A stretch of DNA of 64,000 nucleotides from Streptomyces virginiae (GTDB taxonomy: Bacteria; Actinomycetota; Actinomycetes; Streptomycetales; Streptomycetaceae): contig NZ_JOAK01000018.1 of assembly GCF_000720455.1 (NCBI RefSeq), forward strand, positions 1 to 64,000, given 5' to 3'. The notes under the pieces are model-generated. The model had not been told where the DNA came from and did not search any database. It saw only the letters and a list, made by a program, of their open reading frames with translations. A program made the position numbers and the translations under genes. Positions 41,951 to 53,787 of this stretch are shown in pieces (the first letter of the stretch is position 1; each line of letters starts with the position of its first letter).

Positions 41951-43588
41951 ATGACTGCAACCCTCGTCGCCAAGAAGCTCACCGCCGCGCACGGTGAGCG
42001 CACCCTGTTCGCCGATCTCGACCTCGTCGTCGCGCCCGGTGACGTCATCGGTCTCGTCGGCGTGAACGGCGCCGGGAAGTCGACCCTGCTGCGCCTGCTC
42101 GCCGGGCTGGACACCCCCGAGACCGGGGAGCTGCGGCTCTCGCCGCCCACCGCCGCGGTCGGCCACCTCCCGCAGGAGCCGGAGCGCCGGCCCGAGGAGT
42201 CGGTCCGGGAGTTCCTGGCCCGGCGTACGGGTGTGGCCACCGCCCAGGCGGAACTCGACGCGGCGACGCAGGGCCTGGTGGACGGCACGCCCGGCGCCGA
42301 CGACGCGTACGCGACGGCGCTCGACCGGTGGCTGGACCTCGGCGGCGCCGATCTGGACGAACGCGCCCAGGAGGTGGCCGACGAGCTGGGTCTCGCGGTC
42401 GGCCTGGACCTTCCGATGACGGCGCTCTCCGGCGGCCAGGCGGCCCGTGCGGGCCTGGCCTCGCTCCTGCTCTCGCGCTACGACGTCTTCCTGCTCGACG
42501 AGCCGACCAACGACCTGGACCTGGACGGTCTGGAACGGCTGGAGCGGTTCGTCAAGGGGCTGCGCGCCGGCACCGTCGTGATCAGCCACGACCGCGAGTT
42601 CCTGACGCGGACCGTCACCAAGGTGCTCGAACTCGACCTGGCGCAGCAGCAGATCAACCTCTACGGCGGCGGCTACGACTCCTACCTGGAGGAGCGCGAG
42701 CGGGCCCGCGGCCACGCCCGCGAGGAGTACGAGGAGTACGCGGACAAGAAGTCCGCCCTTGAGGGCCGGGCCCAGATGCAGCGCAACTGGATGGACAAGG
42801 GCGTGCGCAACGCCCGCCGCAAGACCACCGACAACGACAAGATCGGCAAAGCGCTGCGCGGCGAGTCCAGCGAGAAGCAGGCCGCCAAGGCCCGCCAGAC
42901 GCAGCGTGCGATCGAGCGGCTGGAGGTCGTCGAGGAGCCCCGCAAGGAGTGGGAACTGCGCATGGAGATCGCGGCCGCCCCGCGCTCGGGCTCCGTGGTG
43001 GCCACCCTGCGCGAGGCGGTCGTCAAGCGCGGGGACTTCGCCTTCGGTCCGGCCAGCCTGCAGATCGACTGGGCGGACCGGGTGGCGATCACCGGTGCCA
43101 ACGGCGCCGGCAAGTCCACCCTCCTCGCCGTGCTCCTGGGCCGGCTGGCCCCGGACTCCGGCTCCGCCACCCTCGGCTCCGGCGTCCTGGTCGGCGAGGT
43201 CGACCAGGCGCGCGGCCTGTTCCTCGGCGACGAGCCCCTGCTGGAGGCGTTCTGCGCGGCGGTGCCCGACACCGAGCCCGCCGAAGTGCGCACGCTGCTG
43301 GCCAAGTTCGGCCTGAAGGCGGCCCACGTCCTGCGCCCGGCGGCGACCCTCTCCCCCGGCGAGCGCACCCGCGCCGCCCTCGCCCTGCTGCAGGGCCGCG
43401 GGGTGAACCTGCTGGTCCTGGACGAGCCGACCAACCACCTCGACCTGCCGGCGATCGAGCAGCTGGAGTCCGCCCTGGAGTCCTACGAGGGCACCCTCCT
43501 GCTGGTCACGCACGACCGCAGGATGCTCGACGCGGTCCACGTGACCCGCCGCCTGCAGGTCTCGGCGGGCAGGGTCACCGAGCTGTAG
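41951..43588 (+). CDS. ABC-F family ATPase
   Basis: 545 residues from ATG 41951. Two ATPase domains: Walker A GVNGAGKSTLLR and GANGAGKSTLLA, signatures LSGGQAARAGLA and LSPGERTRAALA, Walker B FLLDEPTNDLDL and LVLDEPTNHLDL, joined by a charged helical linker (ERERARGHAREEYEEYADKK). No membrane segments. ABC-F proteins act on ribosomes, some giving antibiotic resistance. Closest in style to the EttA/Uup or LmrC-like soluble type; not assigned further. Confidence 0.92.
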   Translation: MTATLVAKKLTAAHGERTLFADLDLVVAPGDVIGLVGVNGAGKSTLLRLLAGLDTPETGELRLSPPTAAVGHLPQEPERRPEESVREFLARRTGVATAQAELDAATQGLVDGTPGADDAYATALDRWLDLGGADLDERAQEVADELGLAVGLDLPMTALSGGQAARAGLASLLLSRYDVFLLDEPTNDLDLDGLERLERFVKGLRAGTVVISHDREFLTRTVTKVLELDLAQQQINLYGGGYDSYLEERERARGHAREEYEEYADKKSALEGRAQMQRNWMDKGVRNARRKTTDNDKIGKALRGESSEKQAAKARQTQRAIERLEVVEEPRKEWELRMEIAAAPRSGSVVATLREAVVKRGDFAFGPASLQIDWADRVAITGANGAGKSTLLAVLLGRLAPDSGSATLGSGVLVGEVDQARGLFLGDEPLLEAFCAAVPDTEPAEVRTLLAKFGLKAAHVLRPAATLSPGERTRAALALLQGRGVNLLVLDEPTNHLDLPAIEQLESALESYEGTLLLVTHDRRMLDAVHVTRRLQVSAGRVTEL

Positions 43589-43603
43589 CGGCGGCCTGGG
43601 CGG

Positions 43604-44383
43604 TCATGCGTCCAGGTCGGCCGGGGGGCGGCGCCTGCGGGCCAGTTTCCGGGCGACGAAGGTGCGCGGGAGGTGGCGGACGGCGAGGGCGTAGGCCTGG
43701 TAGCGCCGGCCGGTGATGCTGACCGGGCGGCGCAGGGCCAGGTCCTTGAGCGCCTGCTCGACCACGGCCGCCGGCTCGAGCCAGACCGCGTCGCGCAGCG
43801 CGCTGACGTCCATCCCGGCGCGTTCCTGGAACTCGGTGCGGGTGAAGCCGGGGACGACGGCCAGGACCCGGACGTTGTGGGGCTCCATGTCCACCCGGAG
43901 GGACTCGCTGAAGGCGGTGATCCAGGCCTTGGCGGCCCCGTAGGTGCCCGTGGGCAGCAGTCCGGCCACCGAGGAGACGTTGACGACGGCCCCGTGGCGG
44001 CGTGCGCGCAGGCCGGGCAGCGCGGCGTGGGTGAGCCGCAGCGGGACCTTGACGAGGAGGTCGAGCATCCGCTCCTCGTCCTCGACCGGGCTGTAGGGGA
44101 AGGGCGCCGGGAGCCCGAAGCCCGCGTTGTTGACCAGGATGTCCACGGGCCGGGCGCGGTCGGCGAGCCGTTCGGCGACCGCGTCGAGGTCCGCCGGGTC
44201 CAGCAGGTCGGCGGGCAGCACCTCGGAGGCGGTGCCGTACTCGCGGGCCAGTGCGCCGGCGACGGCGTCGAGCCGGTCCTTGTCGCGGGCGACGAGGACC
44301 AGGTCGCAGCCCTTGGCGGCGAATCCTCGGGCGAAGGCCGCGCCCAGTCCGGCGCTTGCTCCGGTGATCAGTACGGTGGTCAC
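43604..44383 (-). CDS. Short-chain dehydrogenase/reductase
   Basis: 259 residues from GTG 44383, overlapping the stop of the MAB_1171c-type gene (GTGA). NAD(P) motif VLITGASAGLGAAFARGFA, ILVNNAGFGLPAPF, and catalytic Ser-Tyr-Lys in VNVSSVAGLLPTGTYGAAKA. C-terminal basic tail (RKLARRRRPPADLDA) is typical of the fabG/YqjQ-like Streptomyces type. Substrate unknown; it is the 3'-most gene of a three-gene overlapping operon. Confidence 0.88.
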   Translation of the reverse strand: MTTVLITGASAGLGAAFARGFAAKGCDLVLVARDKDRLDAVAGALAREYGTASEVLPADLLDPADLDAVAERLADRARPVDILVNNAGFGLPAPFPYSPVEDEERMLDLLVKVPLRLTHAALPGLRARRHGAVVNVSSVAGLLPTGTYGAAKAWITAFSESLRVDMEPHNVRVLAVVPGFTRTEFQERAGMDVSALRDAVWLEPAAVVEQALKDLALRRPVSITGRRYQAYALAVRHLPRTFVARKLARRRRPPADLDA

Positions 44384-45567
44384 GACGCGTTCACTTCCTC
44401 GGTGGTGGCCGGCGAGGTGTAGGCCTCGGCGACGTCGACGAGGAACCGGGCCTCGTCCGCCAGGTCCCCGCCTTCGTTCGAACTCTGGATGGCCGCGGGC
44501 AGTTCCAGCGCGGCCGCCTCGCCCGCCTGCCCGGGCAGTCCGGCGAGCTTGGCCCGCCGGGCGTCCTTCAGTACGCGGGCCAGCGCGGCCGCGGTGCGCC
44601 GCTGCTCGGGGATCCCGTGGCCGGCGACGTGGCCGCGGGCCTGCTCCAGGGCTCCGGGGCGGGCGTACTCCCCCAGGATCAGGATGGCGTCGCGCGTCTC
44701 GATGACCTTGCGGTAGACCAGCAGGTCGCGCTGGACCGGCGGCCACAGCAGTTCCGCAACCCGGGAGCTCCTCGGCTTGTTGAGGGCGACGTGCGGGACC
44801 GCCTCGACCAGGTCGCGCCACAGCGGCCACAGCCGCCAGGCGGTGGCGATGTCGGCGAAGGTGCGGCGGAGCGTGAACAGGGTGGGCACGAGGATCGCGG
44901 CGGCGCGCAGCAGGCCGTGCAGGTTCATCAGCAGCGGGAGGGCGGGCATCGCCCAGGTGCTGGCGAACAGTGCCTTGGCCAGGTAGGCCAGCCAGAACAG
45001 TCCGGCGAGCGCGGTGCCGAGGCCGAAGAGGCTCAGGCCGGCCGCCAGACCACGGCTCTCGGTGCGCCGGCTGTAGCGCCAGCACAGGCCCACGCAGACG
45101 GTGTTGGCGATGACGTGGGCCGAGATCAGCACGAGCCAGTACGCGAGGGACGGCACCGGGTCGCCGACCGGGGGCATGGTGTGCGTGCCGTGGCCGGGCG
45201 CGGCGGCGTCCAGGGCCACGAGGGCGGTCAGCCAGGCCACGGTGGCGGCGCAGGAGGCGATTTGGAGGCGGCGGCCGCGGGTGGCGGCGGCGACGAAGTA
45301 GAGCACGGCGCCCGCCGACAGCACCCCGATGAGGTTGCGGACGAGGCCGATGGTGTGGGCGTGGGCCGCGCCCCGGTCCATCGCCCGGGCGACGACGTCC
45401 GGCAGGTTCAGGGTCATCGCGGCGGCGGCGGTCGCGACGGCCAGCCACAGCCCGCGCTGCTGGGGCGAGCGCAGGGCGCCCGGGGCGCGCAGCAGGACGG
45501 CGGCCCACAGGCACACCACGCTCGGGACGGCGAGCCAGTTGCCGAAGTCGGTCAGGTCAGCCGCCAT
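44380..45567 (-). CDS. MAB_1171c-type putative transporter (DUF6545-like)
   Basis: 395 residues from ATG 45567. About seven hydrophobic segments in the first 240 residues (LAVPSVVCLWAAVLLRAPG, LNLPDVVARAMD, LIGVLSAGAVLYFVAAAT, YWLVLISAHVIANTVCVGL, GLSLFGLGTALAGLFWLAY, LPLLMNLHGLLRAAAILVP) followed by a cytosolic helical domain (WRLWPLWRDLVEAVPHVALN). This layout is the MAB_1171c/DUF6545 family, found next to ImmA/IrrE genes in actinomycetes. Starts 11 bases inside the ImmA/IrrE gene. Function unknown. Confidence 0.82.
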   Translation of the reverse strand: MAADLTDFGNWLAVPSVVCLWAAVLLRAPGALRSPQQRGLWLAVATAAAAMTLNLPDVVARAMDRGAAHAHTIGLVRNLIGVLSAGAVLYFVAAATRGRRLQIASCAATVAWLTALVALDAAAPGHGTHTMPPVGDPVPSLAYWLVLISAHVIANTVCVGLCWRYSRRTESRGLAAGLSLFGLGTALAGLFWLAYLAKALFASTWAMPALPLLMNLHGLLRAAAILVPTLFTLRRTFADIATAWRLWPLWRDLVEAVPHVALNKPRSSRVAELLWPPVQRDLLVYRKVIETRDAILILGEYARPGALEQARGHVAGHGIPEQRRTAAALARVLKDARRAKLAGLPGQAGEAAALELPAAIQSSNEGGDLADEARFLVDVAEAYTSPATTEEVNAS

Positions 45568-46057
45568 CGGTGCCCCGCTCGTAGCCCATGGCGGACTCCA
45601 GCCGGGCCAGGGTGCCCCGGTCCCGGGCGGGGGTGCGCGGGCCGGCGTTCGCGGTGCGGATGCGGATCATGCTGGCGAGCATCTCCGCCTCCTGCTCCTG
45701 GCGGGTGGTGTAGTTGGTGCGTCCGAGCACGACGGGGGCGCTGCCGTCGGTGTCCTCGCCCTCCAGCGAGTTGTGCCCGAAGAGGATGTGGCCGAGCTCG
45801 TGGAGGACGATGTGCTCGCGGTGCAGCGGGGTGGTCTGGGCCTCGTAGAAGACGTAGTCGACGCTGGCCGTGCCCACCCACAGGCCGCAGACCCCGGATT
45901 CCGCCGCCTCCTTGGGGAGCGGATGGAGCCGGATGGGGCGGCCGCGCTGCTCGGCCATCCGTGCGCACAGGACGTCGAGGGAGAACGGGTGGGTCAGATC
46001 CAGATGGCCGAGAATGTTCTCGCACCTTTTGCGAATGCTGAGTTGCCGGTGGGGCAT
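45557..46057 (-). CDS. ImmA/IrrE-family metallopeptidase-like protein
   Basis: 166 residues from ATG 46057 (GAGGG 5 bases upstream; frame open to 46213 without a better start). HExxH zinc motif in REHIVLHELGHILFGHNS, preceded by SVDYVFYEAQTTPL and followed by YTTRQEQEAEMLASMIR. This is the typical ImmA/IrrE short protein, toxin-like or regulatory, usually paired with an XRE-type protein; none is seen here. First gene of the operon with the membrane protein and the SDR. Confidence 0.85.
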   Translation of the reverse strand: MPHRQLSIRKRCENILGHLDLTHPFSLDVLCARMAEQRGRPIRLHPLPKEAAESGVCGLWVGTASVDYVFYEAQTTPLHREHIVLHELGHILFGHNSLEGEDTDGSAPVVLGRTNYTTRQEQEAEMLASMIRIRTANAGPRTPARDRGTLARLESAMGYERGTDGG

Positions 46058-46175
46058 GTGATCCCTCTTCGGACCCTTTCCGGGGCAGCGTCGGTAGGCG
46101 TGTGTGGGCATGGGCATGACGTCCTGTGCCTTCAAGGCGGCCACGGGGAATGCGGTCCTGAGGGAGGAAACACGG

Positions 46176-46205
46176 ACGCCCGTCCGCCGGGTGACGAACG
46201 GGCGT
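46176..46205. promoter_or_regulatory. Inverted repeat upstream of ImmA/IrrE gene
   Basis: ACGCCCGT/ACGGGCGT 8-bp perfect arms separated by 14 bases, about 120 bases before the ATG at 46057. It could be an operator or a small terminator. 46058-46361 otherwise contains no gene. Confidence 0.4.
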
Positions 46206-46321
46206 TCCACCATGCCTACAGATCTTGTACGCGAGTTGGCAAGGAAAGTCCCCAGGTGGGGAACCTATTCGGCCATCACGTACGAAGATCCTCACGCGCC
46301 GGGTGGCCGGAGGCCGCCCCC

Positions 46322-46349
46322 GGGCGTACGGGACCCCTCCCGCACGCCC
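46322..46349. terminator. Terminator-like hairpin after tex
   Basis: GGGCGT...GGG-ACCCC-TCCC...ACGCCC composite stem 13 bases past the tex stop. Confidence 0.55.
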
Positions 46350-46361
46350 ACGACGCCCCGG

Positions 46362-48803
<2,442 letters not shown>

Positions 48804-48887
48804 GATCGGGTCCCGCCTGCCTTCGTTTGCACTGGAAGGCTGCCAATTGTGGCAGGTGGTCGTGACGGACCGCGGGAGCCCTGCCCG

Positions 48888-49751
48888 TCAGGCCCTGCCC
48901 ATGAGGTCCCTCGGGAAGGCTCCCGCGGTCACGGCCTTGACGACGAGGGCCCCGCCGAGCTCGGTGAGGCGGGCCAGTCCGTCCGCGCCGAGGTGCTCGT
49001 AGGGGGCTGCGTCGAGGCGGTCGGTGTCGCTCTCCAGCCGCTCGCGCAGGGCCGCGCCGTCCTCGGTCAGCTCGCCTGCGGCTTCGAGCACGCCGCGCTC
49101 GCGCAGGCGGCCGGCCGCGGCGTCGAGGTCGTCCTGCGTCCAGCCGCGCATGCCCTTGAGCCACTTCGGGGTCATGCCCTTGCCCGTGGCGGTGTGGCTG
49201 ACCAGGGCCTCGACCGGGTCCAGGCCCGCGAGGAGGAGGGCGGCGAGGTGGCCGTCGCCGCGGTGCTCGCGCAGCAGGGTGGTGGCGTGCCACAGCCGCA
49301 GGTGCGGTTCCTCGGGTACGGGGAGGTCGGCGTGGGCCGCGTACAGGGTGCGGGCGTGCCGGGTGCAGCCCTCGGTGGCGCGCATCGCCAGGTCGGCGGC
49401 CTCGGCCACCTCGGGGGACTTGACCGTGTCGGCGCCGAGGAGACGGGTGAGGGCTGCGTCCGCGGCGCGCAGCCGGGCGGCGAGGGCCTGGCCCGGGGTG
49501 ACGGTGTTCCAGACGGCGGGCAGGTGCCGGGCGACGAGGTCGTGGCGGTAGTTGTAGAAGGTGGCGGTGACCGCGCCGGCCCCGACGGCGCCCAGCGCGG
49601 CGGAGCGGTGCGCCAGGTTGACCGCCACGGGGTCGGTCACCCCGAGGGCGGCGAACTCCTCGGCTATCTCCGGGGAGAAGTAGACGGTGGCGTGCAGCGG
49701 GTTGATGGCAGCATGCCAACAGCGCCGCGCGGCGAGCGGGTGAAGGGTCAT
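48888..49751 (-). CDS. SCO6745-family protein
   Basis: 287 residues from ATG 49751. Head HPLAARRCWHAAINPLHATVYFSPE then AYRSAA-type helices (VNLAHRSAALGAVGAG) and HLRLWHATTLLREHRGDGHL, HTATGKGMTPKWLKGMRGW. This whole-length helical family is called SCO6745-like in actinomycetes; mechanism unknown, though the many conserved His (HAAINPLHA, LWHATTLLREHRGDGH) suggest a metal or nucleotide site. No operon partner. Divergent from the M1 peptidase. Confidence 0.8.
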   Translation of the reverse strand: MTLHPLAARRCWHAAINPLHATVYFSPEIAEEFAALGVTDPVAVNLAHRSAALGAVGAGAVTATFYNYRHDLVARHLPAVWNTVTPGQALAARLRAADAALTRLLGADTVKSPEVAEAADLAMRATEGCTRHARTLYAAHADLPVPEEPHLRLWHATTLLREHRGDGHLAALLLAGLDPVEALVSHTATGKGMTPKWLKGMRGWTQDDLDAAAGRLRERGVLEAAGELTEDGAALRERLESDTDRLDAAPYEHLGADGLARLTELGGALVVKAVTAGAFPRDLMGRA

Positions 49752-50098
49752 GCGCGGCACGATACCGACTGCTCGGTACGCCAGGTAGACCGGGACGCGG
49801 CCCCGGCCCGCGGGCGGGGCAGGTTCGATCCGGACGATCCGTGGGGGTGGGGCCGCACCGGCCGGGGGGTGTGCCCGCGGCCGGACGGGCGGGCGGCCCC
49901 GCAGGTCACGGCGGGCGGACCGGGGTGCGGAGCCCCGGGTGGGGCGCCTGCCGCGGCGGCGGCAACCGCGGACGCGTGACGGCCGAATGGCGATCGTGTG
50001 ACAGCGGGGGCCATGGACATGACCTGAGGGTCCAGGGGTGAATACGGTCGAGCGACGACCTTGAACCGAGCTGTCTCCCCTACCACTTGGAGTCATTC
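49752..50098. other. Divergent intergenic region before M1 peptidase
   Basis: No gene. GC-rich hairpin-like runs (GGGGTGCGGAGCCCC near 49920) lie in its middle. Promoters of both divergent genes must be here but no clear hexamers are seen. Confidence 0.4.
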
Positions 50099-51646
50099 GT
50101 GCACCGCAAAGTCATCGTCCCGAGCGTGCTCGCCGCTTCCCTGCTGCTGGTGATCCCGGCGTCGGCGGCGAGTTCCGGTCCGGGCGCCCCGGGTATCGGC
50201 GATCCCTACTACCCGGCCAGCGGCAACGGCGGATACGACGTGTCGCACTACGACCTGCGTCTGAAGTACCAGCCGACGACGGACCTGCTGGAGGGCACCG
50301 CGACCCTGATCGCCACGGCGAAGCAGGACCTGTCGCGCTTCAACCTCGACTTCGGCCTGAAGGTCAGCGAGATCCGGGTCAACGGCGCCAAGGCGAAGTT
50401 CGCCACGTCCGGCGACCACGAGCTGGAGGTGACGCCGGCGAAGCCGCTGGCCCGCAACACCCCGCTGACCGTGGTCGTCACGTACGCCGGCAAGCCGTCC
50501 GAGCTGAAGGTCGACGGCTGGACGGCCTGGCAGCGCACCCCCGACGGCGGTGTCGCGGCGCAGGAGCCCGACTCGGCGGTCTGGTGGTTCCCGAGCAACG
50601 ACCACCCGCTGGACAAGGCCACCTTCGACGTCTCGGTCAGCGTGCCCGACGGCACCCAGGCCATCAGCAACGGCGTGCTCCAGTCGCAGACCTCGCGGCT
50701 GGGCTGGACCCGGTACAACTGGCGCTCCAACAAGCCGCAGGCCACCTACCTGGCCACGCTCGCCGTCGGCAAGTTCGACATCACCACCGACAGGACGGCG
50801 AGCGGGCTCCCGATCGTCAACGCGTACAGCAAGGACCTCGGTGACAACGCGGGGGCCGCGCGCGCGAGCGTGGAGCGGACCGGCGAGGTCACCGAGTGGC
50901 TGGAGGGGGTCTTCGGGCCGTACCCCTTCAACGCGCTGGGCGGCTACGTGCCGAACGTGAACGCCGGCTACGCCCTGGAGACCCAGACGCGGCCGTTCTA
51001 CGGTCCGCGGCAGTTCCAGAACGGCGCGAACGTCTCGGTGGTCGTGCACGAGCTGGCCCACCAGTGGTACGGCGACAGCGTGTCCGTGGAGGGCTGGAAG
51101 GACATCTGGATCAACGAGGGCTTCGCCCGCTACAGCCAGTGGCTGTGGTCGGAGAAGGAGGGTGAGGGCACCGCTCAGGAGCTCGCCGACTGGGCTTACT
51201 CCCTGCGCCCGGCGGAGGACGCCTTCTGGCAGGTCAAGCCGGGCGACCCCGGTCCGGAGAACCAGTTCCACGGGGCCGTCTACGACCGCGGCGCGATCGC
51301 ACTGCAGGCGCTGCGCAACGAGATCGGCGACGAGGCGTTCTTCCAGATCCTCAAGGGCTGGCCGACCGAGCGGGCCTACGGCAACGCCAAGGTCGGGGAC
51401 TTCGTCCGGTACGCGGAGAAGGTCTCCCGCAAGCCGCTGGCCCAGCTGTTCGAGACCTGGCTCTACACCCCGGGCAAGCCCGACGCGTCGGCGCTGAACC
51501 CGGCCGCGCCCACGGCCAAGGCCCGCTCGGCGCAGCAGTCCGCCCCGGCGAAGCCCGCCGCGGAGCCGAAGTCCTGGAAGAAGATCGCGGAGACCAACAC
51601 CGTCCACGACACCGAGCACGGCTCCGGGCCCGGCCACCGGCACTGA
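50099..51646 (+). CDS. Secreted M1-family aminopeptidase
   Basis: 515 residues from GTG 50099; GGAG lies 6 bases upstream, so the TTG at 50087 is rejected. Signal peptide ~1-28 (VHRKVIVPSVLAASLLLVIPASAA). N-terminal beta domain (DYLRLKYQP-type YDLRLKYQPTTDLLEGTATL), then the gluzincin HELAHQWYG with WINEGFARYSQWL (HExxH...E). C-terminal helical domain and a Pro/Ala/Lys tail. Extracellular aminopeptidase. Followed by a strong terminator. Confidence 0.92.
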   Translation: MHRKVIVPSVLAASLLLVIPASAASSGPGAPGIGDPYYPASGNGGYDVSHYDLRLKYQPTTDLLEGTATLIATAKQDLSRFNLDFGLKVSEIRVNGAKAKFATSGDHELEVTPAKPLARNTPLTVVVTYAGKPSELKVDGWTAWQRTPDGGVAAQEPDSAVWWFPSNDHPLDKATFDVSVSVPDGTQAISNGVLQSQTSRLGWTRYNWRSNKPQATYLATLAVGKFDITTDRTASGLPIVNAYSKDLGDNAGAARASVERTGEVTEWLEGVFGPYPFNALGGYVPNVNAGYALETQTRPFYGPRQFQNGANVSVVVHELAHQWYGDSVSVEGWKDIWINEGFARYSQWLWSEKEGEGTAQELADWAYSLRPAEDAFWQVKPGDPGPENQFHGAVYDRGAIALQALRNEIGDEAFFQILKGWPTERAYGNAKVGDFVRYAEKVSRKPLAQLFETWLYTPGKPDASALNPAAPTAKARSAQQSAPAKPAAEPKSWKKIAETNTVHDTEHGSGPGHRH

Positions 51647-51668
51647 GCCCGCGCCGCCCCGCGCACCG

Positions 51669-51701
51669 CGCGCGGCCCCCGCATCCGGCGGGGGCCGCGC
51701 G
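51669..51701. terminator. Bidirectional terminator between convergent genes
   Basis: 14-bp perfect stem CGCGCGGCCCCCGC/GCGGGGGCCGCGCG, loop ATCCG. Confidence 0.85.
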
Positions 51702-51713
51702 TCCCGGCGTCGG

Positions 51714-52610
51714 TCAGCGGCGTCCCGCGTGCCATGCGGCGCGGGCCCGGTAGGCGATCGGCAGGTAGCGCAGCCGCTCCGGGAGCAGGGGGACGATCAG
51801 GCGGACGGCCGTGCTGAAGCGCCGCAGCCGGCGTTCCTGCGCCGGGCTCCACTCCAGCCCGATCGCGGCGCGGGCCTCCGGCGGCATGTACCCCGCGGTG
51901 ACGAAGGCCCGCAGGCGCAGGAAGGCCGCCCGCACGGCGGGCCAGGTCAGCCGGAGCAGCAGCCGTACCGGGAACGGGCCGCCCTCGGGCCGGGGCAGCG
52001 GCACGTCGGTGGCGACCAGCTCGCGGGCGACCGCGGTCGGCTCGATCTCCTCGGCCAGCATCCGCCCCCAGTAGGTCCAGTACTCCTCGATGGTCTGCGG
52101 CATGTCCCGGTCGCGCAGCCCGAGGATCCGGCCGACCTGGAGCCACTCCCGGTAGAGCTGCTGCTCCTGGGCGGGGGTGAAGCGGCGCAGCAGGTAGCGC
52201 CCGGCGTAGAGGTAGACCGGGAAGCCGGTGGCGTGCACCCACGCGTAGCAGGCGGGGTCGAGGGAGTGGTAGCGGCGGCCGCGGGTGTCGGTGCCCTGGA
52301 TGTCCTTGTGCAGGCGGCGTACCCGGCGGCCCTCCTCGGCGGCCTCCTCGCCGCCGTACACCCACAGCTGGACCGAGCGCAGGGAGCGCTCGCCGCGGCC
52401 CCAGGGGTCGGTGCGGAAGACGGAGTACTCGTCGACGCCGGCCGCGATGGCCGGGTGCGCGACCTGCATGGTGAAGGCGGCGGGCAGCATCAGCAGCGCG
52501 CGGACGTCGCCGGCGATGGTCCACAGCACACCGCCCGGCGGGGGCGGCGCGGGGTCGGTGCGGGGCGTGGCCGCAGGTCCGGCGGGGTGTGCCGAGTCCG
52601 TCTTCGTCAT
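51714..52610 (-). CDS. MpaB-like oxygenase-family protein (DUF2236)
   Basis: 298 residues from ATG 52610. Latex-clearing/MpaB fold: MLPAAFTMQVAHPAIAAGVD, FRTDPWGRGERSLRSVQLWV, then KDIQGTDTRGRRYHSLDP and ATGFPVYLYAGRYLLRRF. Family proteins are haem- or iron-dependent oxygenase-like enzymes. Head (MTKTDSAHPAGPAATPRTDP) is disordered; no signal peptide. Substrate unknown. A divergent promoter is shared with the sphingomyelinase gene at about 52611-52740. Confidence 0.82.
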   Translation of the reverse strand: MTKTDSAHPAGPAATPRTDPAPPPPGGVLWTIAGDVRALLMLPAAFTMQVAHPAIAAGVDEYSVFRTDPWGRGERSLRSVQLWVYGGEEAAEEGRRVRRLHKDIQGTDTRGRRYHSLDPACYAWVHATGFPVYLYAGRYLLRRFTPAQEQQLYREWLQVGRILGLRDRDMPQTIEEYWTYWGRMLAEEIEPTAVARELVATDVPLPRPEGGPFPVRLLLRLTWPAVRAAFLRLRAFVTAGYMPPEARAAIGLEWSPAQERRLRRFSTAVRLIVPLLPERLRYLPIAYRARAAWHAGRR

Positions 52611-52740
52611 ATGACAAGTATGCGAGCACCGGACGGCCGTCTCACGGACAGAAAGTCGCTGCACGGGTGTTACCCAGAGGTAACTGCTGCTGCTTGTATG
52701 ACGGCGTCGATCTTCCCCCGCAGGAATGACGGAGACCTTC

Positions 52741-53730
52741 ATGCTGCTTTCCACGACCCGCTCGCGCCGCGCCGCCGCCACGGCCGTCGCCGCGGTCGCC
52801 GCAGGCGCACTGGCCGCCAGCACCGCGCCCGCCGCCACGGCCGCGGAGAACGCCGCCGCCCCGCGGCTCAGCGTCCTGTCGTACAACGTGTTCCTGATGA
52901 GCAAGAACCTCTACCCGAACTGGGGCCAGGACCACCGGGCCGCGGAGATCCCCAAGACGTCCTTCTACAAGGGCCACGACGTGGTCGTTCTCCAGGAGGC
53001 CTTCGACAACAGCTCCTCGGACGCGCTGAAGGCGAACTCCGCCGCGCAGTACCCGTACCAGACCCCGGTCGTCGGCCGCAGCAAGAGCGGCTGGGACGCC
53101 ACGGGCGGCGCCTACTCCTCCACCACCCCGGAGGACGGCGGCGTGACGATCCTCAGCAAGTGGCCGATCGTCCGCAAGGAGCAGTTCGTCTACAAGGACG
53201 CCTGCGGCGCCGACTGGTGGTCCAACAAGGGCTTCGCCTACGTCGTGCTGAACGTGAACGGCACGAAGGTGCACGTGGTCGGCACGCACGCGCAGTCCAC
53301 CGACCCGGGCTGCGGCGCGGGTGAGGCCGCGCAGATGCGGGCCCGTCAGTTCCGGTCCGTCGACGCCTTCCTGGACGGCAAGGACATCCCGGCGAACGAG
53401 CAGGTCATCCTGGCGGGCGACCTCAACGTCGATTCGCGCACCCCCGAGTACGCGAGTCTGCTCGCCGACGCCGACCTGGCCGACTCCGACGCGCGCACGG
53501 GCCACCCGTACTCCTTCGACACCGCGCTGAACTCCATAGCGAACTACCGCTACCCGACGGACCCGCGCGAGGACCTGGACTACGTCCTCTACCGCAAGGG
53601 CAACGCCCGCCCGGCGGGCTGGGAGAACAACGTGGTCAAGGAGGAGTCGGCGCCCTGGACGGTCTCCAGCTGGGGCACCTCCTACACCTACACCAACCTC
53701 TCCGACCACTACCCGCTGATCGGTCGCTGA
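52741..53730 (+). CDS. Secreted sphingomyelin phosphodiesterase
   Basis: 329 residues from ATG 52741, chosen because GGAG lies 6 bases upstream; the ATG at 52726 has no site. Signal peptide ~1-35 (MLLSTTRSRRAAATAVAAVA ... AATAAE). Endonuclease/exonuclease/phosphatase fold: LSVLSYNVFLMSKNLYPNWG, VVLQEAFDNSSSD, LAGDLNVDSRTPEY (Asp/Asn metal site) and LSDHYPLIGR (His). Neutral sphingomyelinase, hydrolysing phosphodiesters of sphingomyelin outside the cell. Confidence 0.9.
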   Translation: MLLSTTRSRRAAATAVAAVAAGALAASTAPAATAAENAAAPRLSVLSYNVFLMSKNLYPNWGQDHRAAEIPKTSFYKGHDVVVLQEAFDNSSSDALKANSAAQYPYQTPVVGRSKSGWDATGGAYSSTTPEDGGVTILSKWPIVRKEQFVYKDACGADWWSNKGFAYVVLNVNGTKVHVVGTHAQSTDPGCGAGEAAQMRARQFRSVDAFLDGKDIPANEQVILAGDLNVDSRTPEYASLLADADLADSDARTGHPYSFDTALNSIANYRYPTDPREDLDYVLYRKGNARPAGWENNVVKEESAPWTVSSWGTSYTYTNLSDHYPLIGR

Positions 53731-53736
53731 CTCCCG

Positions 53737-53780
53737 CGCCGCCGGCCGGAGAGCGCGAAAGCGCCCGCGGGCCGGCGGCG
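53737..53780. terminator. Bidirectional terminator after sphingomyelinase
   Basis: 11-bp stem CGCCGCCGGCC/GGCCGGCGGCG with inner GCGC-GAAA-GCGC tetraloop hairpin. Confidence 0.8.
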
Positions 53781-53787
53781 TCCGGAC

